Of a stretch of DNA of 17,823 nt, positions 1-11,037 are shown piece after piece. The DNA lies in NCBI GenBank assembly GCA_021029095.1, contig JAJOHG010000475.1:1-17823 (forward strand), written 5' to 3'. The stretch's first letter is position 1. Each line of letters starts with the position of its first letter. Under the pieces are notes generated by a model. The model made no database searches, was not told the origin of the DNA, and worked only from the letters and a program-made list of their open reading frames with translations. The DNA comes from Phellopilus nigrolimitatus (taxonomy: Eukaryota > Basidiomycota > Agaricomycetes > Hymenochaetales > Hymenochaetaceae). The translations under genes and the position numbers were made by a program.

Positions 1-260
1 GACCTTGTGATCATCACTTGGCAGCTCGACTCAGGTCGTACTATTCTGTTTTACCTTAGGCCCCTCTCCGAGAGCACCGCAGGAACTTGACAGGCCCGGG
101 GTCACGCCGACAAAAATATGAGCATGGTTCCGTTCTTCATTCGATTCTGCGCAACCGATACATGCCGCATGTATATTTTCTCCTTCGCTGACGCAGGTGC
201 TCCTGGAGTACTTAAGCTCCAAGCCTCACGATCCCCTAGATTGTTCTTCACAATAGCACC
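1..260. other. Upstream region of the MFS gene, no gene recognised
   Basis: This stretch precedes the MFS start codon and presumably holds its promoter and 5' leader. The bases just before the start read CACC directly ahead of ATG, a good fungal initiation context. A 63-codon minus-strand opening at 31-222 has no recognisable family features. A near-palindromic segment centred on CTTAAG lies around 202-216. I see no convincing TATA box or operator. Confidence 0.5.
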
Positions 261-2495
261 ATGAGCTTCCCTCGGCCGTCCCTTGAGGAGAAAAAGGAAC
301 CCGCAGCTGCTGGAGTGAACGTGAAGAATATGGACGCCGAGTTCGGAGGATACGAAGAAAGGCGCAGGCTCGAGCGCAAGTTGCTTGGAAGCTTGACTGT
401 AGACTATCTATCATGCTGGTTATCTATATCTTGAACTACGTGCGAGGCATTTTTTAATTTGTTCAAAAGACGGCTGATTAAAAAAAAAAACATCCATCCA
501 TAGGTTGACAGAAATAATGCTGCGTAAGCCAGCTTGACTGCACAATACTCCGTAAAGTCTTAGTTCTAAATCTCTACATCCAATTTATAGAGCAGCTCGG
601 CTTCGAGGTTTCTCGAGCGATCTACATCTTAAGGGCGAAGAGTTCGATACGTTATTGTCGATATTGTATGTCGGCTACATTTTGATGCAAATCCCTTCGT
701 AAGTCTTGCTGTATGCTTCTGACTTGAAAATCATGTTTATAAATACCAGAAACATGTTCCTGAATCACATTGGGAGGCCGTCGGTATATCTTCCGTTTTG
801 CATGATAATATGGGGTACGAGCTTGCTTGATTTTCGCTCGTTCTTGCAATCTAAATGCATACATTCTATTCTTCTCTGTTTCTTTTTCAGGCACGATATC
901 TATCCTCACCGGTCGGTGCCTACCGCATTCTGATTTCATATAGTCCTGAATTGTTTTCCTAATTTCGATTGCCTACCTGTCTTCTTTTCCGCGTCTCCAG
1001 GAATCACTAAAAAGTAAGTTGTTTATTCACAGTTCCCAACTAATTTGAGAATGCACGGCCTGACTTCTTAGCAAAGCTTCATCGGTGCACTCTTAACTCG
1101 TTTCTTCCTCGGATTCGTCGAGGCTGCGTTTTTCCCCGGCGCTCTTTTCCTCTTGTCAAAATGGTACACCCGAGAAGAACTTGGCTTGCGTATCTCTATC
1201 CTCTACATCGGGAATTTGGCGAGTGGTGCTTTCGGGACACTCATAGGCAAGTCGAGCATTTAAATAAATCAGTCAGAAAGTGAAACGAAATTGACGTCGT
1301 TACAGCGTCAGGCATCCTGGATGGCATGCAAGGAAAACTCGGGCAAGACGCCTGGAGGTACGTTGCGGCTTTCATTTTGTAAATTTAGCCAGTAACAAAA
1401 TACCTTTTTTCTGGCAGATGGTTATTCTTCATTGAGGGAAGCCTAACCATTGCTGTTGCAATCGCCGCAATCTTCATTCTCCCTGATTTTCCAACAACTA
1501 CGCGTTGGCTCACCCCCGAAGAGCGCAGTCTCGCTATACGACGTATGGCAGAGGACGGCGGAATCAATGTCGGCGATCAGGAGGATGCAGAAACACTGTC
1601 AGCCTCAGGAAGTACGCCCAATGCTAATCAGCAAAGAAAAAACAAATTTTTCCTCCGTCATGGGCATGGATTTTGGCTAGCTGTGTCGGATTGGAAGGTG
1701 TGGTGGCTCACATTGGCCTTGACAGCAGAGGTAACGGCACTGTCTTTCAATGCATTCTTCCCGACTTTGAGTGCAACTCTTGGCTTTGGGACCACGGTGA
1801 CACTGGTTCTCTGTGCGCCGCCTTGGATTGTGGCAAGTGTTGTCACTTTCTTCAACTCCAGGTAACCAGTATTATGGACTTCCATTTTCAGGTCTGACAC
1901 TTTACCTAGGCATTCCGACAGAAAGGGCGAGAGATTCTACCATGTCGTTGTCCCTCTTTTTGTCGGAATTATTGGATTTATTATTGCAATATCTACTATG
2001 AACATTGCAGCTCGTTATGTCTCTTTGTATGTCAAGGAAATCTGGCCGGTTTTCACTTGAATGTCTTTCGCTGATCAACCCGTCCCTCCTTCAGGTTTTT
2101 GATGAGTCTCTCGTATTGCGGGTACATCGTGTGCTTTGCGTGGATTAGTAACTCTATTCCTCGCCCACCATCGAAACGCGCGGTTGCGCTCGCTCTCACG
2201 AACTGCATCTCGCAGCTCGGCAATGTCGCAGGATCGTAAGCACATATACTTTTGTCAATGCGACTCCCTTTATTTTTCCTTACTGAAATGTCATCTTTCC
2301 GCGACTAGATACGTCTGGCCGACAAATTGGGGTCCGTCGTACCGCAACTCATACGCAATCTGTATTTCTTTGCAGGGCCTGACAATAGTGATGTGTTGGC
2401 TATTTCGAAGACACCTAAAGGCTTTGAACGAGGAGTTGGAAAGAGCCGAACAAGAAAGGAATGAAAATCGGAAAGGATTTAGGTACCTCTTGTAA
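261..2495 (+). CDS. MFS transporter, Dal5-like anion:cation symporter family (exon 1 frameshifted)
   Basis: A 12-transmembrane plasma-membrane permease of the fungal family that carries allantoate, nicotinate, pantothenate and similar organic anions. The substrate cannot be read from sequence. Exons: 261-439, 504-523, 591-698, 750-814, 891-911, 1001-1013, 1077-1246, 1306-1357, 1418-1861, 1910-2026, 2095-2235 and 2309-2495. Family hallmarks include GGYEERRRLERKLL before TM1, the TM1 end NYVDRNNAA, GRPSVYLP, the loop GFVEAAFFPGALFLLSKWY, GILDGM, SNSIPRPPSKRA, and the C-terminal GFRYLL that fixes the stop. The summed exon length (1,517) is one base short of a multiple of three. After CTT at 384-386 the frame slips by one base; unrepaired, translation ends at TGA 432-434 after 57 residues. 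One extra base gives about 505 residues, the usual family size. An in-frame ATG at 413-415 could give a product lacking the cytosolic N-terminus and half of TM1. It faces the mitochondrial carrier gene tail to tail. Family assignment is secure; functionality is uncertain. Confidence 0.93.
1247..1305 (+). other. GC-AG intron in the MFS gene
   Basis: The exon before this intron ends in G and the intron starts GCAAGT, the canonical GC-donor extension, and ends in CAG. Only this junction joins FGTLI to ASGILDGM in frame. The nearby GT inside GCAAGT gives a wrong frame. Length is 59 nt. Confidence 0.85.
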
Positions 2496-3682
2496 AAACC
2501 TTGATACTGTTTGATCCTCTTTTTGTCTTTGACCAGGCCTTCTTTCGGTCGGCAGTCTTGTAAATTACTGTATTTCGTCAAAACAATCAATCTCTGAGAT
2601 TTTGCACACCCTCAGACTGCACCAGAATGTATCCGAGCCAGGTTTTTTCTATAAGATTTATAGCTATTTAATCATTAGAGTTTTTTTGTTGAGTGGTGGC
2701 TTGATCGTGTCGGGTTGTCTGTGGCTTATTTTAGATTGCACGTCATTGCTAGACCGAGCGCAGAAGCGAGAGGGCGCAGAATATTCCATATACACTCTTT
2801 ACTTGAGTGACAGAAAAAGAAAGAATATAAAGAAAGAATATTACTTGCTTACTCGTAAGCGGAAGTCAAGCCACAACTTGTTTTACATAACCAAGCGAAA
2901 GATCGCCGAAAAGAATATCAGCCCAATTGAATTCAATCTTGGTATGTATTTTTTTATAATTTATGTCTGAGCTTTCCTGCGAGTTTTCAGAGCTACTAGT
3001 AAAGTTAAAACATTATCGAGTTATCTGAAAATGGCTTTAATAGACAGCTCATATAAGCAACCACAGTGGGATTAGAGATTAAATCGCTAATGCAATATAC
3101 TGAGTGCTTTTTCTTAGCCGCAGGCCAGTAGATAGATATGCATTCTATGCTGACCTTCAAGGATATCGCCTGCTAGCTGTAGGACCACGTGTCAAGAGTA
3201 TGGAAATACAGACACTGAGTGATCCGACACATTTCTACCGGTGATGCTCCAGCTGTTCAAATACAACAGAACTCCGTACTTACAGAGAATTTCTTACATA
3301 CAGGCGTTTCCATAATTATCCCTCATTGTCAATTATCTGGGATGTAGAGAAATATAAATTGATCTACTTTGCTTCTACATAGATTTTCGCCCTTCGTCCC
3401 GATTAATTACCCCCATGCTTTCTCAGTAATCGATGCATCCTAACTCGCATGGTTGCGAAAATCTTGCGAACAACCTACGAAACCAAAATAATGCTGCATT
3501 AGAATTGATAAGATATATTGATACATATGGAGGTCCAGTGCGAAAAGCGAAAATGATGGTCAGATGTCTAATTTACGAGTGCAAGGAACTCTACTTCAGC
3601 CAAGATTTGCCTTACTGCATGATTTACACGCCCAGCCTGGGATCAAGAAGTCAGCGACCTGATAAAAAAAGACGAGAGCCAC
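2496..3682. other. AT-rich interval between convergent genes
   Basis: About 1.2 kb between the stop codons of the MFS transporter (+) and the mitochondrial carrier (-). It presumably carries both 3' UTRs. Composition is clearly more AT-rich than the flanking exons. Two longer open stretches on the plus strand (2602-2970, no ATG start; 3433-3723, ATG start) show no family motif. I saw no terminal repeats or transposase-like segment. Confidence 0.6.
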
Positions 3683-6087
3683 TTACTTCTTCTTACTATG
3701 TTCGTACACTACGTAGGATATAGATACGGATGGTATAACCTGACAAACTACAGTGTCATGGACCCATCAAGCCGAAAACATGTGAAGTCGAGCACATACC
3801 TTCGCTAATGTAGGGAACAATCCGCGGTAGAAACCCCTCCAGCCCTCGTGCTGATACGTCTTCCACGCGACATCAAATATATTTTTGTAGCGTTGTGGAT
3901 GACCCGAAGAGCCTGACGCTTGCAGGCGCGTTCGGACAAGATTTAAAGGATATACGCTTGTGGCTCCCACTCCTCCGGAGACGCTCCCAAAAGCGAGTAG
4001 ATGAAGCATGCCCGGCTCGTCCTTACCAGTTGATCGAAGGTATGCGAGCTTCAAAGCCTCGAAAGTGCTCATGTCAATCGCAGCATAGCTGATCGTATCA
4101 TGAAGCGCGTACGTCAGTCTGTCAGACAAAAGCTACTTCTGCAAGCTTACGGAAATACGCCAATTAAACCCACCTGATTGAACGGTATGTTTGAGCATCA
4201 AGATGAGATATCGTGAGATCAACATACTGTAAGACCTCTGTAGTAAGCCCTCAATCCACCGAGCGCCCATAAACGTTTTGCTGCAGAAATTACATGCCGT
4301 TTCTGCTCGCCTGTCGTGCTCATCATTTGTGTCTAATAAGTTTAAATAAATTAGCGTGATGCGTGAATTTAGTTATGACGAGGGTAACCTTGAGGGTCTC
4401 GACAGGATAGATAGCTGTTTCATATCGTCAGTGTCGAACATTAATCAACGGCTCTGCAACTAACACAATTGACTGGTGATTCCGCCCATCCCACCAGAGA
4501 GGAACCTACTTGTCCCACTGATGTCACGGGAATCTTCGACTCGATCTACATACTGTGCGAAAAAGCGTTTCTGCAGGATATAAAATCAGTATATTCATTT
4601 GAGAAGATATATAAACGATGAAGGAAGAACATACAGCAGTTTCGTATGAAAAGAACTTGATTGCAGATTCTGGAAAGATCTTTGCTACAGAAAGACCATT
4701 TCCGACCCAGAACGCTCGGACGCCACCCTCCGCATATATCTGGGTAATAGCGCCACCGATCGCCTTAAAACCTTGCGTTGCAGCCTGTGAGGCTTGCGTC
4801 GTACCAACCAGGGTCACGTTACTAAGTTCCGGAGATCGCGTGATAAGAAACACCTTAAGACGGTCAAATGGTGCAGTAGTGGTACGAGACACTGTGGTAG
4901 ATAACATGGTCACTAAAAGTTAGGTATTTAAGGCAGATTCACTGACCAGCCCCAGCGATGCCACCTGCGAGCAGAAACCTGAATGATGTAGAATGTGGAT
5001 GTTCCTCATCTCCCTCGTCTTTATCGAAATAGTCCTCGTCATAATGATCAATCTCTTGATCATCCAACTGGTGGTCTATAGGGACTGGCGGAAGATGATT
5101 CTGCAATTTGATCGGATGTATGGGCGGACGGTCTTCACCACTAATGCTGACATCGCCTAAGGGACGCCATTAGTAAATGTAAAGCCATCATATGGAAGAA
5201 CGAGCTAACCTTCCATCGTTACTCGGGCAGCTCCTCCTCTCCCATCATCTTATACGTCAATCATCATAAACAAGTGTTCTTTCTTTAAGATCCTAAGCAC
5301 AAACCTCCCATGTACTTTCTGACCTCGTAATATCGATAGATCTCCGCTGTAGTAGCCCGGCGAGGTAGTAGTAGGAGGAAATTCCGAAATTCGGAGAAAG
5401 AGACAGCATGACTGTGAGGCGAGGACGTCAAAAATGTCATGAACTCCGACAAAGTCGAAGCGCCGAGATTTATTCCTATCAAAAGTCTTAAGCAGGCTTA
5501 TTTTAGGAAGTTTCGATTATATGACCTACCAGCTTTGCTCAATGCCGAACCCAATTCATCCGCGTCAAGACGACCGTTCCCGTCCAGATCCAGCTCATCG
5601 TGGAAGATATGCCATAACTCTACCAGTACCGTCAGACTTAGAAAAGTCTCTAAACAACCACTAGCTTACCTGCCTCCTTATAGTCGGCATACTTCCTGAA
5701 ATCCTTCCATGTGACTGGACCAGACGTATCCCCCTCCTCTGCACATTCCCTCAGCAGCTCGTCTTCATACATCTTGGTGAGGTTCTCGGCCCTTTCGCGC
5801 GTGAGAGAGACGTGATCGTTGACTGGAACCCAGTGAGAAATCGAGTCCTGCTCGCGTAGAAGTCTTTCTCTGTGAGGATGGGGTATCTTTTTCCATAGAC
5901 CGTGTAGCCGTTTCTCCCTATTCTCAGAGCCTTCTTCCTCGCGGAAGTTATCGAGCGAGCGAGGCAACGGACGGATTAGTGGTAAATCTGAGCGAAGGCG
6001 AGGTATGAACGGTCTATCCTGAGCTCCCGACATGCTCCCTTCATATATCTCGCGTCCAGACTGACGCTCTTGCTTCCGGGAACCCAT
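3683..6087 (-). CDS. SAL1: EF-hand mitochondrial carrier, SCaMC/Sal1-type ATP-Mg/Pi transporter
   Basis: Inner-membrane carrier of the SLC25 family. SCaMC/Sal1 proteins exchange ATP-Mg (or ADP) for phosphate and are switched on by calcium binding to an N-terminal EF-hand domain facing the intermembrane space. Exons in transcript order: 6087-5670, 5619-5530, 5475-5305, 5248-5210, 5156-4947, 4891-4635, 4570-4465, 4414-4389, 4332-4228, 4173-4151, 4088-3800 and 3739-3683. They sum to 1,791 nt, giving 596 residues and a stop with no frame break. The loop at residues 150-161 (DLDGNGRLDADE) is a canonical EF-hand; the following SSPHSHAVSFSEF region is a degenerate one. An unusually acidic linker (about 250-295) precedes the first carrier repeat. 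Carrier signatures are PFDRLK (317-322), PVETLK (434-439) and PLNLVR (529-534), the last lacking the acidic residue as is usual in this subfamily. The conserved SYVVYEHSK closes the C-terminus. A later start at 6033 is possible. The symbol follows the yeast orthologue and rests on family recognition only. Confidence 0.97.
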
Positions 6088-6497
6088 TCGACACCAGACA
6101 CGACAACCTGGTGTATTTCAATAGGACTCCAAAAGACTCAAGTGTACAGATCCTTAGGGTCTCATATCAGGTAGATGCAGGGTAGCAACGGCAGTACAGA
6201 TGATTTGAAGCAGCAGTTCAAGAGGATCGCCTGCGGTGCGCCTGCGTGCCCGACCGGCGACAACGTCTTGTAAAAGCTGTGTCCCGATTGGGCAATCCCG
6301 TCCACAGCTTTTGCTCGCATTCGCATCCATTCTGCCTTGTTTCTTTCTACAGAAAGTGTATATATACATGAGAGTTTCCATCTCGAGGACAAATAAGATA
6401 TTCATTAGCTAATGAGTTTAAACCACAAACCAGATTTGAGAAACGTGTATAATTTAATAATCATGGGAAGGTAGAACCGATACGTCAACAGTCGCGG
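6088..6497. other. Spacer between two tandem minus-strand genes
   Basis: About 410 bases between the start codon of the carrier gene and the stop codon of the upstream Pro/Ser-rich gene, both on the minus strand. It should contain the 3' UTR of the latter and the promoter and 5' leader of the carrier. Two minus-strand openings of 76-83 codons overlap here in different frames, with no family motif. I do not call a gene. Confidence 0.6.
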
Positions 6498-9400
6498 TCA
6501 ATAATAACCTCCTTGCGTGGACGACTGCGTAGGTGAGGGAGACGGCGAAGCCAAGGTCCGGAATTTCGACATGAACACCCTCGCCCACAGTCCGACGAGT
6601 CCCCAGAAGCCTTTTCGTTGACGGTTTCTTGAGGAAGGTAGCGGCGAGCTCTTAGACCGAGCTACAGGTTGCACGATATTATTCCTTACGACCTTCTCGC
6701 TTGAGCTTCGCGCAGCCTTGGTGGCGTGCGGCTGATGCATACGGCGAGCTCGGGGCGTAGCATTCGGCGCCCGCTCACCACGATTACTTTGCGCCCCTCT
6801 CAAGCTGCCAGACGGAGGCGGAAGGGTAAGTGTGTGCGCACGCGCCTGGCCAAGGGGTGTGCTTGGATACCGTCCGCGCGTTGCACGCTGTATGCTGAAG
6901 TCAGGACCCAGTTCATCGCCAGAAGAAGGCCCTCGGTGATTCACATCAGAGCGTCTCGCCTTCGGAGGCACTGGAGGATACTTCTGTGCTTCTGTTTCCT
7001 CGTAATCATCTTGATCCTTGTCTAGAGATGTAGACGACAACAATGAAGGAGACTGTGGACGTTCTCGCTCTCCTGTGTATGAGTATATGTTATCATTGAA
7101 TTCTGGGCGATTCGATCCCTGTTTAAATCTCAAGTTAATATGTATTCTGGGACATTCTGATTGATATAACTACGCACAGAATTTTGAGGCGGTCTTGGGC
7201 CCGATAAAGCAAGGACCGAGTCACTAGACAGGGAATGGCCATGAGAAGTCGAAGTATCCGGATAAATCTTCAGCATTTATGTATTAGATTTTGCTTGAAA
7301 AAAGGGTGGAAGATGGAAGGAAGGCAACTGTCAAACTTACAACATGAACAGCTGGCTTCATAAATGCCCCAAATGACTCGGAAGGAAGGACATCGTTAGA
7401 CCGCTTCTTCCTGTAATGAGACGGAAGAGGAGGCGTTGGAGGCCGAAAAGGCTGCTATGCGCACGGAAAAAAAATCGATGAATAAGTTGGCTAATATGAT
7501 AAAATAATAGACTTGCCTGAGTCACCTCATGCGCCGCCAAGCGCTTGCTGTGGCCATGAGCATGGCTTCGGGAAGGCTTCGTTAGAGGTTGTGGCTGGGG
7601 AGACGGAGACAACGAGCGGACAGTCGCAGGCGGAGATGATGGGTATGTATGGTTCGGTACTTGATCGTAGATTTCCTCATGACCTGTATCTGAATTAGTA
7701 AGAGGAAGATGCCTCTTACTGCCTAAAGACTGGTTTCTCGGGGGCGGAGAAACGACGCGAGCAGACGACGGCTCGGGCGACACGGCTCGAGGGGATGTTG
7801 ATGCAAGACTTTGGGAGAAGTCGAAGCCCTCGGAAACCTCCTGCCGAGTATCTTGTCGTTCGACAGCAGTCCATTCCTCATCCGGAGGACGCGGCGTCTT
7901 CGCCCTCTTCCTTAACCCGGAAGCGTGACTACGTGAAGTGGACTCGACCTGTTGGGTTATGTGAGGTGACAAGGATGGTCCCGCCGTTACCGAAGTCAAA
8001 TCTGGTGAGATTTTAGTTCGTGACTCTTCCTTCTCCTGCGCGGGAGTAATCTCCGTTGCGGGATGTCGCGAGACCTTGGTTCGAGGAGCAGGAGATCGGG
8101 AACGTGGTGGGGATTCTCCAAGTAATGCCGGTTTCGATGGCCTCATCAGAGGCGGGATCTGGATCGGATCGGGTACGACTCGCTGCTTTGGCGTTGTAAT
8201 GGTCTCGGGTGTCTTGATGAGAAATACCTCCGGTGCAGGCGAAAAATGGCCAGGTGATCTGGTAGGTGCCTGGACAAGCTGTTCCCTTTTGTCCTCCAGA
8301 GGTAGGTTAGCGTCAACGATATCTGAGATATGTCTCGCCTCAACCTCATGGACGTGCAACTCCAAAGCCTGTTCATGTCATTAGTGAACTTAGTCGGAAA
8401 ATGCGAAATTCCGAGAGATGCAATGAAAAATCGCGACGGAGAAAGCCGATTAAATGAAAGAACAATCGAGTTATAACGCACCGTAGTCGCATGTCCTGTT
8501 TCCTCTTGCCAGCTTTCAGTGATCACATACGTCGAGGCGAGATCATCTTCTTCCTCATCTAGTACCTGATGGCTGGGCTTCGTTGGGGAAAGTGTGCTCG
8601 ATTTTTTGTCGTGTTCCGTTGCTTGTGTGACCATAGGCAGATTCGGATTGACACTCGAACGTATGGCACGGGTGATCGTCTCCTTCCAATCCATCGGAAG
8701 CTTTTCAACGAGTTAGCCGATAGTAATGAATCTGAGCATTGATAACACACGCACCGGAGGAGTACGATCTTCCTTGGCTCCAGCATTTGTAGGCGTGGGA
8801 GGGGGTACTGGAGGTGTCAACATCGGTACTGGTGTCGTCGGTCGAGAAATCGAAAGCGCATCTCTAGGAGTTCTGTTCTCGTCCTGTACCAGAAGTTCCT
8901 TCTGTCCTGTTAGTGCAGGTCTAGGAACCGGCGCCGCTATAGACATGGGCACAGACGAAGTCGGGGGAGCCGGGCTACGCGAGCGGCCAATTGGTGCTAC
9001 GACAGGCGAAGACACAAGCACCGCATCCTCGCTCTTCGTTTCCGGTTCTGAATGCTTCGCGCTAGGAGGCGTGGTCGGAGGCGTGGCCAGGTATGTCCTG
9101 AGTGGTGGCGTGTGCTTCCGCTCGACACCAAGCTTCTCTTCAGTTGACGCGCAAGCCACTGGTGCGAGTTTAGCCGCTGCTGACTGTTCTATGAGCTTAG
9201 ATGAAAGTTGAAACTGAAGTGGGCCTATGCTTCGTGGCCTAGGAGCAACAATTGGCGTATTCGGGGGCGGCGGCGGGAAAGGAGGCGGAGGCGGGGCATA
9301 TTGTGGAATCACAGGCGCCGGAGAGCGAGGGCGCACAGGAAGCGGCGCTGGGATTTGTAGTGGACTGGAATGGGGTGAAACAGAACGAGATGATTTTGCC

Positions 9401-11037
9401 GATGATGCTGCAGATGGCGGAAGCAGAACTTGGTCTGGCAGGAGCTGAACGCAAGCAGCACACTATAATACTCTTTGAGAATAAGAATTTTAATTTACAT
9501 TTTAGTTACTTACCGAACTATGACTTTCCTCTAGGCGGTGTGCGGGTGATGGTGTGCGGGTCGATTCAACACCCAGAACCGTTAACTGTAGAGGCGGAGA
9601 CAAGGTCTGACTTTGACTTCGTACCGCCACAGCTGGTTTCGGTGGCTGTGTTACGACGATCAATTTCTTTCTGTGGGCAAAAGAAGGCGGCGTCGGACAT
9701 ACCGATACGTTACCGTTTTCTGCCAGAGGAAGGATCTTCGGGGACGGCGAGCGCGAGGGAAGGACCATTGCGACGAGTTGCGCCATTGATGGTACTTTCT
9801 TCGGCTGGGGATGCACAAGAGCAGATTTCGGTGATTCGCCCCGCACATCAGATACCTTCGGAGGTTGTGCTGGTGTTAGCGTCAGTGGCGAAGACGAGTG
9901 TCCTGCTGTTTGGGCAAGCGCAGAAGCCTCAACCCGCACGGGCGCATGTGTTTGTGCAGAATGCGAGATCTGCGCCCGTACAGGTAGAGGTGGTGGAGGC
10001 TGGGCTTGAGCTTGGACTTGGACCTGAGCTTGTGTCTGTGTCTGAGCCTGTGCCTGGGTCTGAGTTTGTGTCTGAGCTTGTGTCTGGACCGGCTTCAGCG
10101 AACTTGTGAGCGTCGCGATCGACTTCGAAAACGGGACTACCTGCGCGTTTGGCTGAGACTGGGACTGCGGCTGACTAGGTGCTAACTTCGTGCGAGGTGG
10201 GTCATGGTTCATTTTGAGCTCGCGGAACATTGCAGGGACATGATGGTCCGTCTCTGTACGTCCTGGCCTAGGAGGCGGAACGCGGCTCAACGGCGTCGGG
10301 GTTGAGTACGTTTTCACAGGAAGAGGCTGAGCATTCGTAGGCACAGGCGGGACAGGCTCGTTCGACGACGGCAGAAAGCGTTCGTAGAGGGTTGGCGGCG
10401 GCGTCGATGGCGGAGTTGGTATGTACTTTGGCGCGGGCTTCCGCCAGCTCGGATCCTTGCGCTTGCCGCCCACCGGCTCTGGGGACGTCGACCGGATGTG
10501 CTCGGTTCTGTCAAGTATCGTATGAGTCTCCCGCGCATGTGTGTGCGCACTGCGTCCGTGGCCTCCGTCTGACGACGGAGGAGTCATGCTCGTGTCGTAG
10601 CTCATCATCCTCAAGGCGGGCGAAATATCCGCGTCCCTTTGCACGCCCCGCGCGCTTCGTCCTTCCCCCTTATAAGCACCTGGCTTGGAGTAGGCGTTTG
10701 ATGAGTGGGTACTCGTGGTCGTCATCTCCGGGACGCGCGACGGCCTCGCTTGGGCATATGACTGTGAGTTAGGCTGAGAGTGATAGTGGGAGTTCAATGA
10801 ATCCGATGGATGATTCGACTGCAACTGTTGATGAGCAAACTGCCGCTTGCTTTGGAAAGGCGAAACCGGACGCATCATCTCGAGGTGCGGCTCCGGACTC
10901 AACCTTCCAGCCAGTCTATCGCGTTCCCGGTTCGACATCACTGCAATCGGGGAGTGATACAGCGGAAGCCGGCGCTCTTGCTGCTGCAAGCGTAGAGAAG
11001 ATGGCGGGAGAGGAAAGTATGCAGGTTTGTCGAGCAT
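6498..11037 (-). CDS. Large intrinsically disordered Pro/Ser/Gln-rich protein, function unknown
   Basis: I do not recognise this protein. Seven exons join in frame without a stop: 11037-9514, 9462-8755, 8700-8482, 8368-7517, 7454-7341, 7267-7178 and 7118-6498, giving about 1,375 residues. All junctions are phase 0. The exon 2 acceptor may instead lie 18 bases further in (9444), also in frame. The sequence is almost all low complexity: Pro-rich runs, PxxP motifs such as PPVPPKARR near the C-terminus, many SP/TP sites and RSxSP stretches. An alternating Gln-Ala/Thr/Val tract sits in exon 1 at about residues 316-345. The C-terminal 40 residues are basic with a short hydrophobic patch (GFWGLVGLWARVFMSKF), the only segment that looks able to fold or touch a membrane. 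No catalytic domain or signal peptide is visible. PxxP density suggests an SH3-binding scaffold, which is inference only. The stop at 6498-6500 follows GGYY. Confidence 0.72.
7455..7516 (-). other. Probable GC-AG intron in the Pro/Ser-rich gene
   Basis: Reading the minus strand, the exon ends in CAG and the intron begins GCAAGT, a perfect GC-donor consensus, ending in TAG 62 nt later. The product joins HEVTQ to QPFRPPTP in phase 0. A GT donor nine bases upstream (GTGACT) would also keep the frame but is a weaker match, so the donor choice is not settled. Confidence 0.6.
10001..10090 (-). repeat. Degenerate 6-bp minisatellite coding for Gln-X repeats
   Basis: About fifteen imperfect copies of a hexamer (plus-strand forms such as GTCTGA, GCTTGT, GCCTGT) lie within exon 1 of the Pro/Ser-rich gene. 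On the coding strand each unit gives Gln plus Ala, Thr or Val, producing an alternating QTQAQV-type tract just before a PPPPLP run. Such repeats commonly vary in copy number between strains. Confidence 0.85.

Noticed and set aside
2602..2970. 122-codon plus-strand open stretch in the AT-rich interval
   Set aside because: It opens on a TTG codon rather than ATG, is Lys/Tyr/Ile-rich as expected from AT-rich noise, and shows no family motif.
3433..3723. 96-codon plus-strand open frame
   Set aside because: It overlaps the last exon of the well-supported mitochondrial carrier on the other strand and has no recognisable features.
6726..7025. Plus-strand open frame opposite the Pro/Ser-rich gene (also 7513-7698, 8076-8384, 8726-9211, 9252-10109)
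   Set aside because: These are antisense shadows of a GC-rich low-complexity coding region; their Gly/Arg/Val-rich composition mirrors the Pro/Ser codons of the real strand.
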